NCBI GenBank assembly: GCA_900143635.1 | Contig: FREY01000005.1 | Span: forward strand, 62,001-126,000 | DNA length: 64,000 bases | Source: Rhodobacteraceae bacterium Alg231-04 | Lineage (GTDB): Bacteria; Pseudomonadota; Alphaproteobacteria; Rhodobacterales; Rhodobacteraceae | Direction: 5' to 3' | Shown: positions 7,655 to 18,300 of the stretch, piece by piece | Position numbering within the stretch: the first letter of the stretch is position 1 | How the letters are laid out: each line of letters opens with the position of its first letter | Translations under genes and position numbers: made by a program | The notes under the pieces: model-generated | Database searches by the model: none | What the model saw: only the letters and a program-made list of their open reading frames with translations | What the model was told of the DNA's origin: nothing

Positions 7655-8976
7655 TGTGTTTCTCCGGTGATCAGGTGGAAGAATGTGCCGGTGACATGAC
7701 CCTTGATCGAGCCTGTTTCAGGCACCGGGTTGCCATCGGCGTCCATGACGCGGGCCAGCGGCGCGTCCGGCTCATCCAGAATGGTGGAATAATGGAACTC
7801 ATGACCGCGCAAGGCCGCGCCCGCATCAAAACCGGGCATGGCGGCGTCAAGAATGGCGCGGCGGTAGCCAAGGTGGAACTTGCGCTTCTCGTAGGATGTC
7901 ACCAGCCCCAGGAGGCCAGCCATCTGATGCCGGTTGCCCTGCTTGTCGATCAGCGCCTCGCCCAGGGCCATGTAGCCGCCGCATTCGCCGTGCACCGGTT
8001 TGGTTTCCGCATGTTTGCGCAGGCCCGCGCGGTAGGTTTGCGCCGCTGCCAATGTGCCGCCATGCAGTTCGGGATAGCCGCCGGGCAGCCAGACCAGATC
8101 GGCGTCCGTTGCCGGGGCCTCATCCGCGAGCGGTGAAAAGGGAATGATTTCCGCCCCCGCCGCGCGCCAGCCGGTCAGCAGGTGCGGATAGGTAAAGGAA
8201 AACGCCGCATCTCGTGCCAAGGCGATCCGCTGGGCGGGCGGCGTCGGCAAGGGCTGCGCGGCGGGTGCCGGGGCCGACAGGGCGGCGGATTTGATGGCTT
8301 CCAGGTCGACGTTTTCTCGCAGAAAGGCGGCGTAGTCTGCAATTGCGGCTTCCAGATCCGGGTGTTCGACCGCCTGAATGAGGCCAAGATGGCGTTCGGG
8401 CAGTGCCAGATCTCCGCGCCGGGGCAGTGAGCCCAGCACCTTGATGCCTGCGCGCTCCATGCCGACACGGGTCAGCCGTTCGTGGCGCGGGCTGGCAACA
8501 CGGTTCAGAATGACGCCGGCAAAGGGCACCTCGGGGTCGTAGTTTTTGAAACCCAGCGCCGTGGCGGCGGCTGACTGCGCCTGACCGCCCACATCAATCA
8601 CCAGAATGACCGGCCAGCCCATGCGTTTTGCGGTCTCGGCTGAGGAGCCAAAGCCGCTCTGGCCGCGGGTGGCAACCCCGTCATAAAGCCCCATGGAGCC
8701 TTCGCCGATACAGATCTCCGCCCCCTGCGCTTGCGTGGTGACCGCGTCCAGAAGATGGCCGTCCATCGCCCATGTATCCAGATTGAACGAGGCACGTTTG
8801 GCCGCCGCCAGATGGAAGGCCGGGTCGATATAATCGGGGCCACTTTTGTAGGGCTGAACAGTCAGGCCGTCTTCGGCCAGTGCGCGCAACAGGCCCAGCA
8901 TGACGGTGGTCTTGCCGGTGCCCGATGCAGGCGCTGAAATCATCAGGCCGGGTGGGCTTTGGATCGCGTCAGTCAT
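7651..8976 (-). CDS. cobB: Cobyrinate a,c-diamide synthase
   Basis: CobB amidates the a and c side chains of hydrogenobyrinic acid with glutamine and ATP. The 441-residue protein has the P-loop [13 protein letters not shown] near the start and a class-I glutaminase half with [13 protein letters not shown] holding the nucleophilic Cys. The start at 8976 overlaps cobM by 8 nt; an upstream in-frame ATG inside cobM is less likely because it would add a basic tail ahead of the P-loop. The stop overlaps the cobA start (ATGA). Confidence 0.92.
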   Translation of the reverse strand: MTDAIQSPPGLMISAPASGTGKTTVMLGLLRALAEDGLTVQPYKSGPDYIDPAFHLAAAKRASFNLDTWAMDGHLLDAVTTQAQGAEICIGEGSMGLYDGVATRGQSGFGSSAETAKRMGWPVILVIDVGGQAQSAAATALGFKNYDPEVPFAGVILNRVASPRHERLTRVGMERAGIKVLGSLPRRGDLALPERHLGLIQAVEHPDLEAAIADYAAFLRENVDLEAIKSAALSAPAPAAQPLPTPPAQRIALARDAAFSFTYPHLLTGWRAAGAEIIPFSPLADEAPATDADLVWLPGGYPELHGGTLAAAQTYRAGLRKHAETKPVHGECGGYMALGEALIDKQGNRHQMAGLLGLVTSYEKRKFHLGYRRAILDAAMPGFDAGAALRGHEFHYSTILDEPDAPLARVMDADGNPVPETGSIKGHVTGTFFHLITGETQ

Positions 8977-9763
8977 CGCCGTGGCTCCAGCTGGACCAAG
9001 CGCTATCCGCGCTCTGCGGGCGGTAGCGGCGGTCATAGTCCTTGGAGTATAGGCAGCTTTCGTCAAAGCCTTCACCCTTCAGAACCGGACCCACCAAGAT
9101 CAGCGCGGTGCGCGAGATCTTCTCGTCCAGCGCGTCCTTCAGGGTTTCCAGAGTTGCGCGGATGATCTGCTCGTCCGGCCAGCTGGCGCGGTAGACCACG
9201 GCGACGGGGCAATCGGCGCCGTAATGCGGGGTCAGGTCGGCGATCACGTTGTCCAGATTGCCGATCGACAGGTGGATCGCCAGCGTGGTTCCGGTGCGCG
9301 CAAAATTCGCTAGCGATTCCCCTTCGGGCATCGAGGACGCACGCCCCGGCGTACGGGTCAGCACCACCGATTGGCCAAGGCCCGGCAGGGTCAGCTCGGT
9401 CCCGAGTGAGGCGGCAGCGGCGGCAAAAGATGGAACGCCGGGAGTGACGCTGACGGGGATATCTTCGGCCTTCAGACGGCGGATCTGCTCGCCCATGGCG
9501 GACCAGACTGACAGGTCGCCGGAATGCAAACGGGCCACATCCTGACCCTGCTCGTGCGCGGTCTTTATCTCGGCCATGATATCATCCAGCGATAGGGCGG
9601 CTGTGTTGATGATCTTTGCGCCTTCCGGGCAATGGGCCAGCAGCGCCTCGGGCACCAAGGAGCCCGCATAGAGGCAGACCGGGCAGGCGGCGATCAGGTC
9701 GCGGCCGCGGAGCGTAATCAGGTCGGCGGCACCGGGGCCGGCGCCAATGAAGTGAACGGTCAT
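8969..9763 (-). CDS. cobM: Precorrin-4 C11-methyltransferase
   Basis: CobM adds the C11 methyl to precorrin-4. The 264-residue protein shows [16 protein letters not shown], the SAM loop, [15 protein letters not shown] as the second loop and [13 protein letters not shown] as the third. Its C-terminus is slightly longer than usual ([11 protein letters not shown]) and overlaps cobB. The ATG overlaps the cobE stop by 4 nt. Confidence 0.92.
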   Translation of the reverse strand: MTVHFIGAGPGAADLITLRGRDLIAACPVCLYAGSLVPEALLAHCPEGAKIINTAALSLDDIMAEIKTAHEQGQDVARLHSGDLSVWSAMGEQIRRLKAEDIPVSVTPGVPSFAAAAASLGTELTLPGLGQSVVLTRTPGRASSMPEGESLANFARTGTTLAIHLSIGNLDNVIADLTPHYGADCPVAVVYRASWPDEQIIRATLETLKDALDEKISRTALILVGPVLKGEGFDESCLYSKDYDRRYRPQSADSAWSSWSHGDD

Positions 9764-10125
9764 GTCGCAGTCCTTTCGGCAATCGCCGCCGTGGCGAGGC
9801 CATTGGTCGTTTTAACTCGGGGGCATATCAGCCGCGCTTGCGCGCCGCCAGCGGCAAGCGCTGCGGCCTCGGCCAGCGATCCCGTGCCAAAGCGCGCTTT
9901 GATACGGGGAGAGCAGGTGACGGTGGATATGCCCGATATGTCGTCTTCTTCCAGTGCGATGACCGGAATGTTCAGGGCCTTGGCCAAGGCCTGCACCTGA
10001 GGTTTCTTTGCCTTGGTGGTGACGGTTGCCAGCGCATCGGGCTGCGCGCAGCCAGCCAGTGCCAGTGCGTCCTGCAAATCCGCCAGCGAGGCTGCGGCGC
10101 GCAATCCAATTCCGGCAATCCTCAT
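9760..10125 (-). CDS. cobE: CobE / CbiG C-terminal-like protein
   Basis: The 121-residue protein matches the C-terminal half of CbiG (CobE): [17 protein letters not shown], then [18 protein letters not shown] and [18 protein letters not shown]. In aerobic pathways CobE is a small protein linked to corrin-ring steps with no settled catalytic role. It is joined by ATGA overlaps to cobL upstream and cobM downstream. The start at 10125 is preferred over one 15 nt upstream because of the GIGLR motif position. Confidence 0.85.
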   Translation of the reverse strand: MRIAGIGLRAAASLADLQDALALAGCAQPDALATVTTKAKKPQVQALAKALNIPVIALEEDDISGISTVTCSPRIKARFGTGSLAEAAALAAGGAQARLICPRVKTTNGLATAAIAERTAT

Positions 10126-11309
10126 AGGGTCACGCTCCACTGGATCACCGGCCGTGCCCGGTCCCAGCCGCGCATAGTGCCCAACGGGGCGGCTTCGGCA
10201 ATTTCCACCTTCATCAGGTGGCCGCCGTGCTGGGCATGGGTCTGCATCAGCCGCATTTCAGTTTCCAGCGTGACACCATTGGCAACCAGCCGCGTGCCTT
10301 TGGGCAGGATCTGCCACAGATAGTCCAGCATCGCCTGCGAGCCGCCACCGCCGATGAACACCACATCGGGCAGTTCAAACCCGTCCAGAACCTCGGGCGC
10401 TTTGCCCAGTACGGGCTTCATCCTGTGGGAAAGGCCAAACTTGGCCGCATTGGCGCGGATGTTTTCGATCCGGTCGGCGCGGGGTTCAAACGTGATGGCG
10501 CGCGCAGCGCGTGCGGCCAGACACCATTCGACCGAGACCGACCCGGAGCCGCCGCCGATGTCCCACAGCAGCTCTCCGGCGCGGGGTGCCAACGCCGACA
10601 GGGTCAGTGCGCGGATCGGGCGTTTGGTGATCTGGCCATCGTTTTCGAATGCTGCGTCTGGCAGGCCAGAAGCCTGCGACAGACCTTTGCCGCCCGCCAC
10701 AGCGATGGCGGCAGCGACCGGGGCTTGTACTTCGGTCAGCGCGAAGGCCTCGGCGGTGGTATGTCGGATCACCTCGCGCGGGCCGCCCAAGGCTTCGAGC
10801 AGTGTCAGGGTAGAGCCTCCAAAGCCCTGATCTGTCAGCCATGCGGCCAGTTCGCCCCCTGCAGCGCCGTCACGCAGGGTGCAAATCACCTGTGTACCTT
10901 GGGCCAATACCGGCACCAGTTGCTCATAGGGCGCGGCGTGCAGCCCGTAACAGAGCGTCTCTTCCAGTTTCCAACCCATGCGGTTGGCGGCGAGGGCAAA
11001 GACGGAAGGTACCGGGAACGAGGTCCATTCCTCCGCGCTGAGTTCGCGCATCAGTGAACCACCCGCGCCATGCCAGAAGGGATCACCGGAGGCCAGCACA
11101 GCCACCTGTTTGCCGCGCATCTCCAGCACCGGTGTGGTTGAGAATGGCACCGGCCATGGGCGGCCACGTGTGCCTGCGTCGGCCAGCTCCAAATGGCGCG
11201 GGCCGCCAAAGATGATTTCCGCATCTGCCAGCGCTTTGCGGCTTGCGTCTGTCAGCCCGGCAAGGCCATCTTCGCCCAAACCGATGATAGACAACCAGGG
11301 GTCAGACAT
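10122..11309 (-). CDS. cobL: Precorrin-6Y C5,15-methyltransferase (decarboxylating)
   Basis: CobL methylates C5 and C15 and decarboxylates the C12 acetate. The 395-residue two-domain protein has LSIIGLGEDGLAGL and VAVLASGDPFWHGAG (CbiE-like half), then LLWDIGGGSGSVSVEW (CbiT-like SAM fold). The start at 11309 is set by AAGGA 8 nt upstream. That ATG overlaps the oppositely directed cobK ATG in a shared CATG, so the cobL leader lies inside cobK. Confidence 0.92.
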   Translation of the reverse strand: MSDPWLSIIGLGEDGLAGLTDASRKALADAEIIFGGPRHLELADAGTRGRPWPVPFSTTPVLEMRGKQVAVLASGDPFWHGAGGSLMRELSAEEWTSFPVPSVFALAANRMGWKLEETLCYGLHAAPYEQLVPVLAQGTQVICTLRDGAAGGELAAWLTDQGFGGSTLTLLEALGGPREVIRHTTAEAFALTEVQAPVAAAIAVAGGKGLSQASGLPDAAFENDGQITKRPIRALTLSALAPRAGELLWDIGGGSGSVSVEWCLAARAARAITFEPRADRIENIRANAAKFGLSHRMKPVLGKAPEVLDGFELPDVVFIGGGGSQAMLDYLWQILPKGTRLVANGVTLETEMRLMQTHAQHGGHLMKVEIAEAAPLGTMRGWDRARPVIQWSVTL

Positions 11310-12042
11310 GACGCGCATCCTTTTGCTTGGCGGCACCACCGAAGCCTCGCGTCTGGCCAAAGCTTTGGCCGAAGCTGGCGCGGATGCGGTTTTTTCTTAT
11401 GCTGGCCGTACCAACAGCCCGGTGACCCAGCCCTTGCCCATGCGGGTGGGCGGTTTTGGCGGCACGGACGGGCTGGCGGACTACCTGCGCGCCGAGGCGA
11501 TCACCCATGTGGTTGATGCCACGCATCCTTTTGCCGCACAGATGAGTAGCAACGCGGTGCACGCCTGCGCACGCGCTTGTGTTGCGCTGGCTGCTTTTGA
11601 GCGGGCGCCGTGGCAGGCAGATAAAGCCGACAGCTGGACCCATGTCCCGGATATTGCCGCCGCAGTGGATGCGCTGCCGGACGCAGGTGCGCGGGTGTTT
11701 CTGGCGATCGGTAAGCAGAACCTCGATGGGTTTGCGGCCAAACCCGCCAACCACTACCTGCTGCGTCTGGTTGATGAACCCGCCGCTGCGCTGTCCTTGC
11801 CGAACAACACGGTGGTGATTGCCCGTGGGCCGTTTGATGCAGCCAGCGATGAAGCACTGATGCGGCATCATGCCATCACCCATATCGTGTCGAAGAATGC
11901 CGGCGGAGCCGGAGCTGCGGCCAAACTCATCGCCGCGCGCGCGCTGGGCCTGCCGGTGGTCATGGTGGACCGTCCGGCAGTGCCGCCGCGCAATATTCTG
12001 CGCAGGCTTGATGATGTTCTGGCCTGGCTTGGTCACGCTTAG
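11308..12042 (+). CDS. cobK: Precorrin-6A reductase, inverted inside the cob run
   Basis: CobK reduces precorrin-6A to precorrin-6B with NADPH. The 244-residue protein has ILLLGGTTEASRLAKAL at the N-terminus and VDATHPFAAQMSSNAV near residue 70, both diagnostic. AGGGG 6 nt upstream supports the ATG at 11308. It is the only plus-strand gene within the 6.6-20.1 kb cob run. Its start codon overlaps that of cobL by 2 nt (CATG 11307-11310) and its TAG overlaps the cobJ TAA (12039-12042). Any promoter must lie inside cobL, and the minus-strand operon transcript, if continuous, is antisense to it. Confidence 0.93.
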   Translation: MTRILLLGGTTEASRLAKALAEAGADAVFSYAGRTNSPVTQPLPMRVGGFGGTDGLADYLRAEAITHVVDATHPFAAQMSSNAVHACARACVALAAFERAPWQADKADSWTHVPDIAAAVDALPDAGARVFLAIGKQNLDGFAAKPANHYLLRLVDEPAAALSLPNNTVVIARGPFDAASDEALMRHHAITHIVSKNAGGAGAAAKLIAARALGLPVVMVDRPAVPPRNILRRLDDVLAWLGHA

Positions 12043-12794
12043 CCTTCTTTCGCAAATCGTGGCGTATAGACGTGGCGGCCCACGCGGCGGGTGTCTGCAT
12101 TGCCGACAATAACAACTGTGCGCATATCGGCCATCTCTTCCGTAGCCTCGTTCAGGGTTACGGTGGTGATGGTTTCACCAGGTTTGGACACATCGCGCGC
12201 AAAGGAGATCAGCGTCTCGCCGCCGCAGGCCTCGCGCAGGATTTCCAATGCGCGACCGAACTGATGGGGCCGTGACTTGGAGCGCGGGTTGTAAAAGCCC
12301 ATGGCAAAACCCGCCTCACCGGCAAGGCGCAGACGCTTTTCAATGAGGCTCCAGGGTTTCAGATTGTCGGACAGGTTGATGGCGGCAAAGTCATGCCCCA
12401 TCGGCGCGCCGATCCGGGCCGAGGCAGCCAGCATGGCAGTAATGCCCGGCAATACCTGAATATCCAGATCCAGCCACGCAGGATCACCCGCTTCCAGTGC
12501 TTCAAACACGGCCGAGGCCATGGCAAAGACGCCCGGATCACCGGAGGAGACCACAACAACGCGCTTTCCCGCTGCGGCCATTTCCAGCGCATGGGTGGCG
12601 CGCTCGATCTCGACCCGGTTATCAGTGGCATGCAGGGTCAGGCCGGGGCGTTCGGGGATGCGTTTGACGTAAGGGATATAGCCCACAACATCTGTGGCTT
12701 CTGCCACCACATCCTGCACCTGCGCGGTGACCATGGTCTCATTGCCGGGGCCGAGGCCGGCGATTTTCACCCAACCGGTGTTTGTCACACTCAT
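12039..12794 (-). CDS. cobJ: Precorrin-3B C17-methyltransferase
   Basis: CobJ methylates C17 of precorrin-3B and contracts the ring. The 251-residue protein has VKIAGLGPGNETMVT, VVSSGDPGVFAMA and NPRSKSRPHQF, as expected. The ATG at 12794 overlaps cobI by 4 nt. Its TAA overlaps the end of the convergent cobK gene. Confidence 0.92.
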   Translation of the reverse strand: MSVTNTGWVKIAGLGPGNETMVTAQVQDVVAEATDVVGYIPYVKRIPERPGLTLHATDNRVEIERATHALEMAAAGKRVVVVSSGDPGVFAMASAVFEALEAGDPAWLDLDIQVLPGITAMLAASARIGAPMGHDFAAINLSDNLKPWSLIEKRLRLAGEAGFAMGFYNPRSKSRPHQFGRALEILREACGGETLISFARDVSKPGETITTVTLNEATEEMADMRTVVIVGNADTRRVGRHVYTPRFAKEG

Positions 12795-13507
12795 GGGCGG
12801 CGCCCCTGTCCGTGAACCAGCGCGATGGAGAAATAGGGGATTTTGCCGTCGATCTCGGACAGTTTGTGGACCTTCTGGTCGCACATGGTGCCGCGTTCGA
12901 CCAGCCATGCGTCTTCCAGACGACCGGCCCGTTCCAGCGCACGGCGCAGTTTTGGCAGGTTGCGTCCGATTTTCATCACCACCAGCGCATCTGTATTGGC
13001 GGCGCGGGTCGCCAGCTCGTCCTCAGAGAGGGTCGCCATGGCCACGGTCAGCACGTCATCACCCCAGGTGATCGGCAGGCCGGTCGCGGTCCAGCAGCCG
13101 GACATGCCGGTGATGCCGGGGATGATTTCAACCTCGGCGCGGCCTGCCAGTCGCGTGTGCAGGTGCATGAAAGACCCGTAGAGGAAGGGATCGCCCTCGC
13201 AGAGCACCACGATGTCCTCGGTCTTGGCCATTTCGGCCAGCGTGTCCGCCCATTGGTCGTAGAATTCGCCGAGGATGCGGTTGTACTCGGGGTCGGTGAA
13301 ATGGATCTCGGTGGTGACCGGGTATTCCATTGGATATTCCACCGCGCCCTCGGGCATCATGCCGTCCACAAGACGGCGCGCCTGACCTTCGTATCCCGCC
13401 TTGCGGAAATAGGCGATGTGGCGCGCGCCCTGAATGGCGCGGTAGGAGCGCAGGCTCATCAGGTCGGGGTCGCCGGGGCCGAGACCCGCGCAGATTACTT
13501 TGCCCAT
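12791..13507 (-). CDS. cobI: Precorrin-2 C20-methyltransferase
   Basis: CobI makes precorrin-3A by C20 methylation. The 238-residue protein has ICAGLGPGDPDLMSLRS, LCEGDPFLYGSFM and EIIPGITGMSGC. The ATG at 13507 starts the SAM-loop strand directly and lies 1 nt after the cobH stop. It overlaps cobJ by 4 nt, indicating translational coupling. Confidence 0.92.
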   Translation of the reverse strand: MGKVICAGLGPGDPDLMSLRSYRAIQGARHIAYFRKAGYEGQARRLVDGMMPEGAVEYPMEYPVTTEIHFTDPEYNRILGEFYDQWADTLAEMAKTEDIVVLCEGDPFLYGSFMHLHTRLAGRAEVEIIPGITGMSGCWTATGLPITWGDDVLTVAMATLSEDELATRAANTDALVVMKIGRNLPKLRRALERAGRLEDAWLVERGTMCDQKVHKLSEIDGKIPYFSIALVHGQGRRP

Positions 13508-13508
13508 T

Positions 13509-14138
13509 TTACTCTTTCCAGCTGGCAAGTGCATTCACCGCCGCAACGGTGATGGCAGAGCCGCCCAAGCGGCCTTTGACGATCATGGATGGGACCGGCA
13601 GGTCCTGCATCAGCGCCTCTTTTGACTCCATCGCGCCGACAAAACCCACCGGGCAGCCGATGATGGCGGCGGGGCGTGGGCAGGCCGGGTCTTTCAGCAT
13701 GTTCAGCAAGTGAAACAGCGCGGTGGGGGCGTTGCCGATGGCGACCACGGCACCTTCAAGCTTGGGGCGCCACAGCTCCAGCGCTGCGGCGGACCGCGTG
13801 TTGCCCATTTTTTTGGCCATCTCCGGCACCTTGGGGTCGCGCAGGGTGCAGATGACCTCGTTATTGGCGGCCAGACGGGGGCGGGTGATGCCTTCGGAGA
13901 CCATATGGGCATCGCAGAGGATCGGTGCGCCCTTGGCCAGCGCTGCGCGGGCCACCTCGGCCATGCCGGGGGAGAAACGCACATGTTCCTCAAGGCCGAC
14001 CATGCCAGCGGCGTGGATCATGCGGACGGTGACGCTTTCCTCATCCTTGTTGAAGCGGGCCAGATCGGCCTCGGCGCGGATGGTGGCAAAGCTTTCGGCG
14101 TAGATCGCCGCGCCGTTGGTCTCGTAGGTGTGGAGCAT
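13509..14138 (-). CDS. cobH: Precorrin-8X methylmutase
   Basis: CobH moves the methyl group from C11 to C12 to give hydrogenobyrinic acid. The 209-residue protein contains RMIHAAGMVG with the catalytic His, PILCDAHMVSEGI and IGCPVGFVGAMESKE, all family landmarks. It sits 1 nt from cobG upstream and cobI downstream. Confidence 0.93.
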   Translation of the reverse strand: MLHTYETNGAAIYAESFATIRAEADLARFNKDEESVTVRMIHAAGMVGLEEHVRFSPGMAEVARAALAKGAPILCDAHMVSEGITRPRLAANNEVICTLRDPKVPEMAKKMGNTRSAAALELWRPKLEGAVVAIGNAPTALFHLLNMLKDPACPRPAAIIGCPVGFVGAMESKEALMQDLPVPSMIVKGRLGGSAITVAAVNALASWKE

Positions 14139-14139
14139 T

Positions 14140-15312
14140 TTAGGCCTCCGTCAGGGTCTTGGGTGCGGCGCGCAGAGCGGCGGCGGTGATATCGGGGATG
14201 TGCGGGCGGGCGGCAGCGGTGCCATCCCGGATGATGTTGAAGCGGTCTTTGGCGGTTGCGGTCAGCACAAGGTCTGCCGGAGCGGGATGGGCGCAGCCCT
14301 TTGCGCAGCCCGAAACATGCAGCGTCGTGCCTGCTGGCAGGTGCTGCGCCAGATCGCGCGCGAGGGGCCGTGTTTGCGCAAGCGCCTGCAGGCAGCGTGG
14401 CGCGCCGGTGCAAACGGAGACTTGCAGGCGCGGATCCGTGGCATCCAGGATCAGGCCGGGCACCGGTGGCAGCGCTTGCGTTCCTTCGGCCAACAGCATC
14501 CGCCAGGGGGTAAGGCGGATCGGGCCAAGTGCGGCGAGGGCGGCAAGATCCGCCGCGGTGATCTGACCGAATTCCAGCGCCGCCATCTGGCCGACGGCTG
14601 TGCGGCCGGGGCGCGCCTTGTGGGGTTGTCCGTCGGCTTCGGCGGTGTGCCCCTGCGGCAGGTCTGCACCGCTGGCCAAGTGTGCTTTCATGCGCCCACG
14701 ACCTGCTGGTGCGCCGCCGCTGGCAAGGAACCAATGGGCCAGTTCGAGAGCCTCCTGCGCAGCAGTATCTGCTGTGACAGGCTTGCCGCAGGCGGCGCCA
14801 TCTGCCCGCAGGATCAGGCCGTGTTGGGCGCGTTCGATCCGAATATCGGCAGAGATATCCTGCAGCACCGGCGTGGCCCCAGCGTCTATGGCAAAGCCGA
14901 ATTTTCCCGGCAGGGTGAGATCGCTGGCTTTTGTCAGGGCAAGGCTGAGAGCCTGCGCGATGTGATGGGTGTCATCCCCGTCGCTCCAGAAGGGTTGAAG
15001 CAAGGCATTGCGGCGGGTTTCCGCAGCTGCGTCTGGATCAACAAGGCCAAGGCTGCGCAGCTCTGCAATCAGATCCGGATGAGCTGCCTCGGTGACGCCG
15101 CGCAACTGCAGATTGGCGCGGGCAGAAACATCCAGAAGGCCGTTGCCGAACTTTTCCGACAGGCCAGCCACGGCCATGGCCTGATCTTGGCCCAGCCGTC
15201 CCAAGGGCGCGCGGATGCGCACCACCAGCCCGTCGCCCGACATCATCGGGCGCAACGCACCGGGGCACCAGCCATAGACTTTGGGCGCGGTGTTTGAGGG
15301 GGCTTGGTTCAT
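14140..15312 (-). CDS. cobG: Precorrin-3B synthase (siroheme/Fe-S type)
   Basis: CobG is the O2-dependent monooxygenase giving precorrin-3B, marking the aerobic pathway. The 390-residue protein resembles nitrite/sulfite reductases. LVVRIRAPLGRL is in the first half, and the 4Fe-4S/siroheme cysteines are in VCTGAPRCLQAL and SGCAKGCAHP. It overlaps the cobN stop by 4 nt. Electrons must come from a partner not identified; the DUF1636 proteins in the run are candidates only by location. Confidence 0.9.
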   Translation of the reverse strand: MNQAPSNTAPKVYGWCPGALRPMMSGDGLVVRIRAPLGRLGQDQAMAVAGLSEKFGNGLLDVSARANLQLRGVTEAAHPDLIAELRSLGLVDPDAAAETRRNALLQPFWSDGDDTHHIAQALSLALTKASDLTLPGKFGFAIDAGATPVLQDISADIRIERAQHGLILRADGAACGKPVTADTAAQEALELAHWFLASGGAPAGRGRMKAHLASGADLPQGHTAEADGQPHKARPGRTAVGQMAALEFGQITAADLAALAALGPIRLTPWRMLLAEGTQALPPVPGLILDATDPRLQVSVCTGAPRCLQALAQTRPLARDLAQHLPAGTTLHVSGCAKGCAHPAPADLVLTATAKDRFNIIRDGTAAARPHIPDITAAALRAAPKTLTEA

Positions 15313-18300
15313 GCGGCACCTTCAAGGGCGGCGATGATGGAGTTGCGGCGCGTCGCCCAAAGACCGGCGTTCTGCAGGGCGCGGAATCGGTCACGCATGG
15401 CGGCCAGCGCTTCGGGGTTTTCACGCTCCATGAAGTCGACCAAATCATCGCGGCCAAGGGTGGCCTCGAAGTAGAGATCAAAGAGATGCTGTTGCACCAC
15501 CTGCGCCAGATGGGCAAAGGCGGCCATGTGATCCAGCGTGGCTGAGATTTCAGCAGCACCCCGAAAGCCGTGGTTCATCATCGAGGTGGCCCAGTCCGGG
15601 TTTGCGGCACGGGCGCGGGTGACGCGGGCGATTTCTTCGCCCAGAGAGCGCGCCTGCGGCTTATCAGGCCGGGTGGCATCCATATGATAGAGCGCCGGGG
15701 CTTTTTGGCCGATACGGGCCATGGCGGCGGCAAAGCCTGCCTCATGCGCGGCATAATCCGAAGCGACCAGCAGGTCGGTTTCCGGCAGGTCCTGCAGGTG
15801 GACAAAACTGTCGGTGGTCTGCAGCCGTGCTTCCAATGCGTCGCGGGCAGGTGCAATGTCACCCTTGGCGTCGATGGCGTGAGAAGACGCATTAAGCCAG
15901 GCTTCGCCTGCGGCTTGCCGGGCGTCTTCGGAGTAGTCGTCCAGATGCGGGTTCATCGACAGGCCGTACTGGCCCGGTTTGGGGCCAAAGACTCGTGGGG
16001 TTTGGGCGAGGTAAGGATTGTCGGCTTCGCTTTCTTCGCGGGTTGCCAATGCGGCGGCGGCGGCCTCGAACATCTGCGCCAGACCGGGGAAGACATCACG
16101 GAACAGGCCGGAGACGCGTAAGGTCACGTCGATGCGGGGACGGTTCAGCAGCGCGAGCGGGATCACCTCAAAGCCGGAAACACGTTCAGAGTTTGCGTCC
16201 CATTTTGGGGCAAGGCCTGCCAGATGCAGCGCCATGGCGAATTCCTCGCCGGCGGTGCGCATGGTGGCGCTGCCCCAGAGATCAATCACCAGACCCTTGG
16301 GCCAGTCGCCGTGGTCCTGAAGGTGGCGGCGCAGCAGCTCTTCCGCCAGTTTGACGCCTTGGGCTTGCGCCGCCCGCGAGGGCACCGCGCGCGGGTCGGT
16401 GGTAAAGAGGTTGCGCCCGGTGGGCAGAACATCGTCCCGGCCGCGGTAGGGCGATCCGGAGGGGCCGGGCGCAACGGCGCGGCCATCCAGCGCGGTGATA
16501 AGGCCAGCGATCTCATCCTGGCCACATTGGCCGGTGCCAAAGATATGCAGCCCCTCGCCATACTGGCTTTCCTTGATGTCGCAGACGAAGGCATCAATAC
16601 GCGTGATTGCCTCGGCGGCGGATGTCTGATCATCCATGCCAAGGTCGGCCTCGACCCCTGTACCCTGTGCCTCAGCGCGGATATCGCCGATCAGCCGGTC
16701 GCGGCGCGCCGGGTCCAGACCGTCGGCGGTGGAATATTCATCCAGCAGGCTTTCGAGCCGCGCCATGCCCTCGGGCAGATTGGTCTGCGCCAGAGGTGGC
16801 GGCAGGTGGCCGATGGTGGCAGCCCCGATGCGGCGCTTGGCCTGTGCGGCCTCGCCGGGGTCGTTGACAATGAAGGGATAGGCCACCGGCAGCGCGCCAG
16901 TCAGCGCCTCGGGCCAGCAATCCTGCGACAGGGCCACAGCCTTGCCCGGCAACCATTCCAGCGTGCCGTGGGCACCGATATGGACCAGCGCGTCGGCCTG
17001 GCGCTGAAGCCAGAGATAGAAGGCCACATAGGCGTGGCACGGGGTACGGTCCAGATCGTGGTAATCATCGACACGGGTTTTGACCTCGCCCCGTTCGGGC
17101 TGCAGCGCAATCAGCGCTGATCCGGCACGCAGGGCGCGAAAATGAAAGGCACCGGCGCGGCAGTCGATGTCTTGTTCCGGCGTGCCCCAGGCGGTGGTAA
17201 GGTCGTCGCGCAGGCTGTCCGGTAGGTGATCCAGCGCCGCTTTATAATCTGCGAGAGGGAGGGTGAGTTCCTCCGCCATCAACCGTAGCCCGATGTTGCC
17301 TTGTGCCTGAACCGCGTAGCCTGCGGCGGCAAGAGCTTTGAGGATTGCCTCGCAGGAGGCCAGCGCGTCCAGTCCAACTGCATGGGCAAGCTGGTGGTCG
17401 CGGCCCGGATAGGTCGACAGGATCAGGGCCAGGCGTTTGTCCGCGTTTCTGAGGTTTTCGAGCCGCAGCCAGCCCTCGACCTTGTTCAGCGCGGCTTCAA
17501 CCCGGTCTGCATCCGCCTGATGGGCAAAGCGGGAATATTGCAGGTCTTCGTCCTTGCGACCGGGCGCTTTGAAGCTGACGACCCCGGCAAACAGCCGACC
17601 GTCCACTTCGGGCAGCACCACATGCATGGCCAGATCCGCGGGTGACAGACCGCGATCGGCCAGCGCCCAGTCCTTGCGCCGCGCGGTCGACAGGGCAACC
17701 TGAAACACCGGGCAGCCTGTGGCGCTGAGCGGTGAGGCGCTGCCGTCTGATCCTTGGGCGGAAAAGGCCGTGGCGTTGATGATGGCGGCGGGCTTCAGAT
17801 CCGGCAGGGTCTGGCGCAGCCAAGCGGCAGCTGCGGGTGCTTTTAGACTGGCAGCAAAGACGCCGTAGGCGGCAAAGCCGCGCTGGCGCAGGCCTTCGAT
17901 CAGCGCATCCACCGGTGCCGTGTCAGCGGCGGTGAGATAAGAGCGGTAGAAGGAGACGAGTGCGAGCGGTTGGCCCTGTGCATCAATCGATGGGGTCACG
18001 CCTTTGGCGGGATCATAGAACCCATGTTCGGGCGTGGTTTTCAGGCCAATGACAGGGCCTGCATATAGTCCAGCCGCCAAAGACAATTGCGCCAACGCGG
18101 CCTGTGCGGCGACGGCTCCGCCGGCCTCGCACAGCGCTTGCAGGCGGCGCAGGGTCGAGACGGGAAGGGTGGACAGCTCGTCCAGCCGTTCATCGGGGCG
18201 GCCATCGGCGGGCAGTATCGCCAGCGCGATGCCCTTGCGACGGGCCAGATCCTGCAGGGTGGCCAGACCGTAGGACCAGTAGCTTTCACCGCCGATAAGA

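Noticed and set aside
14128-15297. 389-codon plus-strand frame opposite cobG
   Set aside because: cobG is secure from its Cys motifs and its overlaps with neighbours; the opposite frame has no features.
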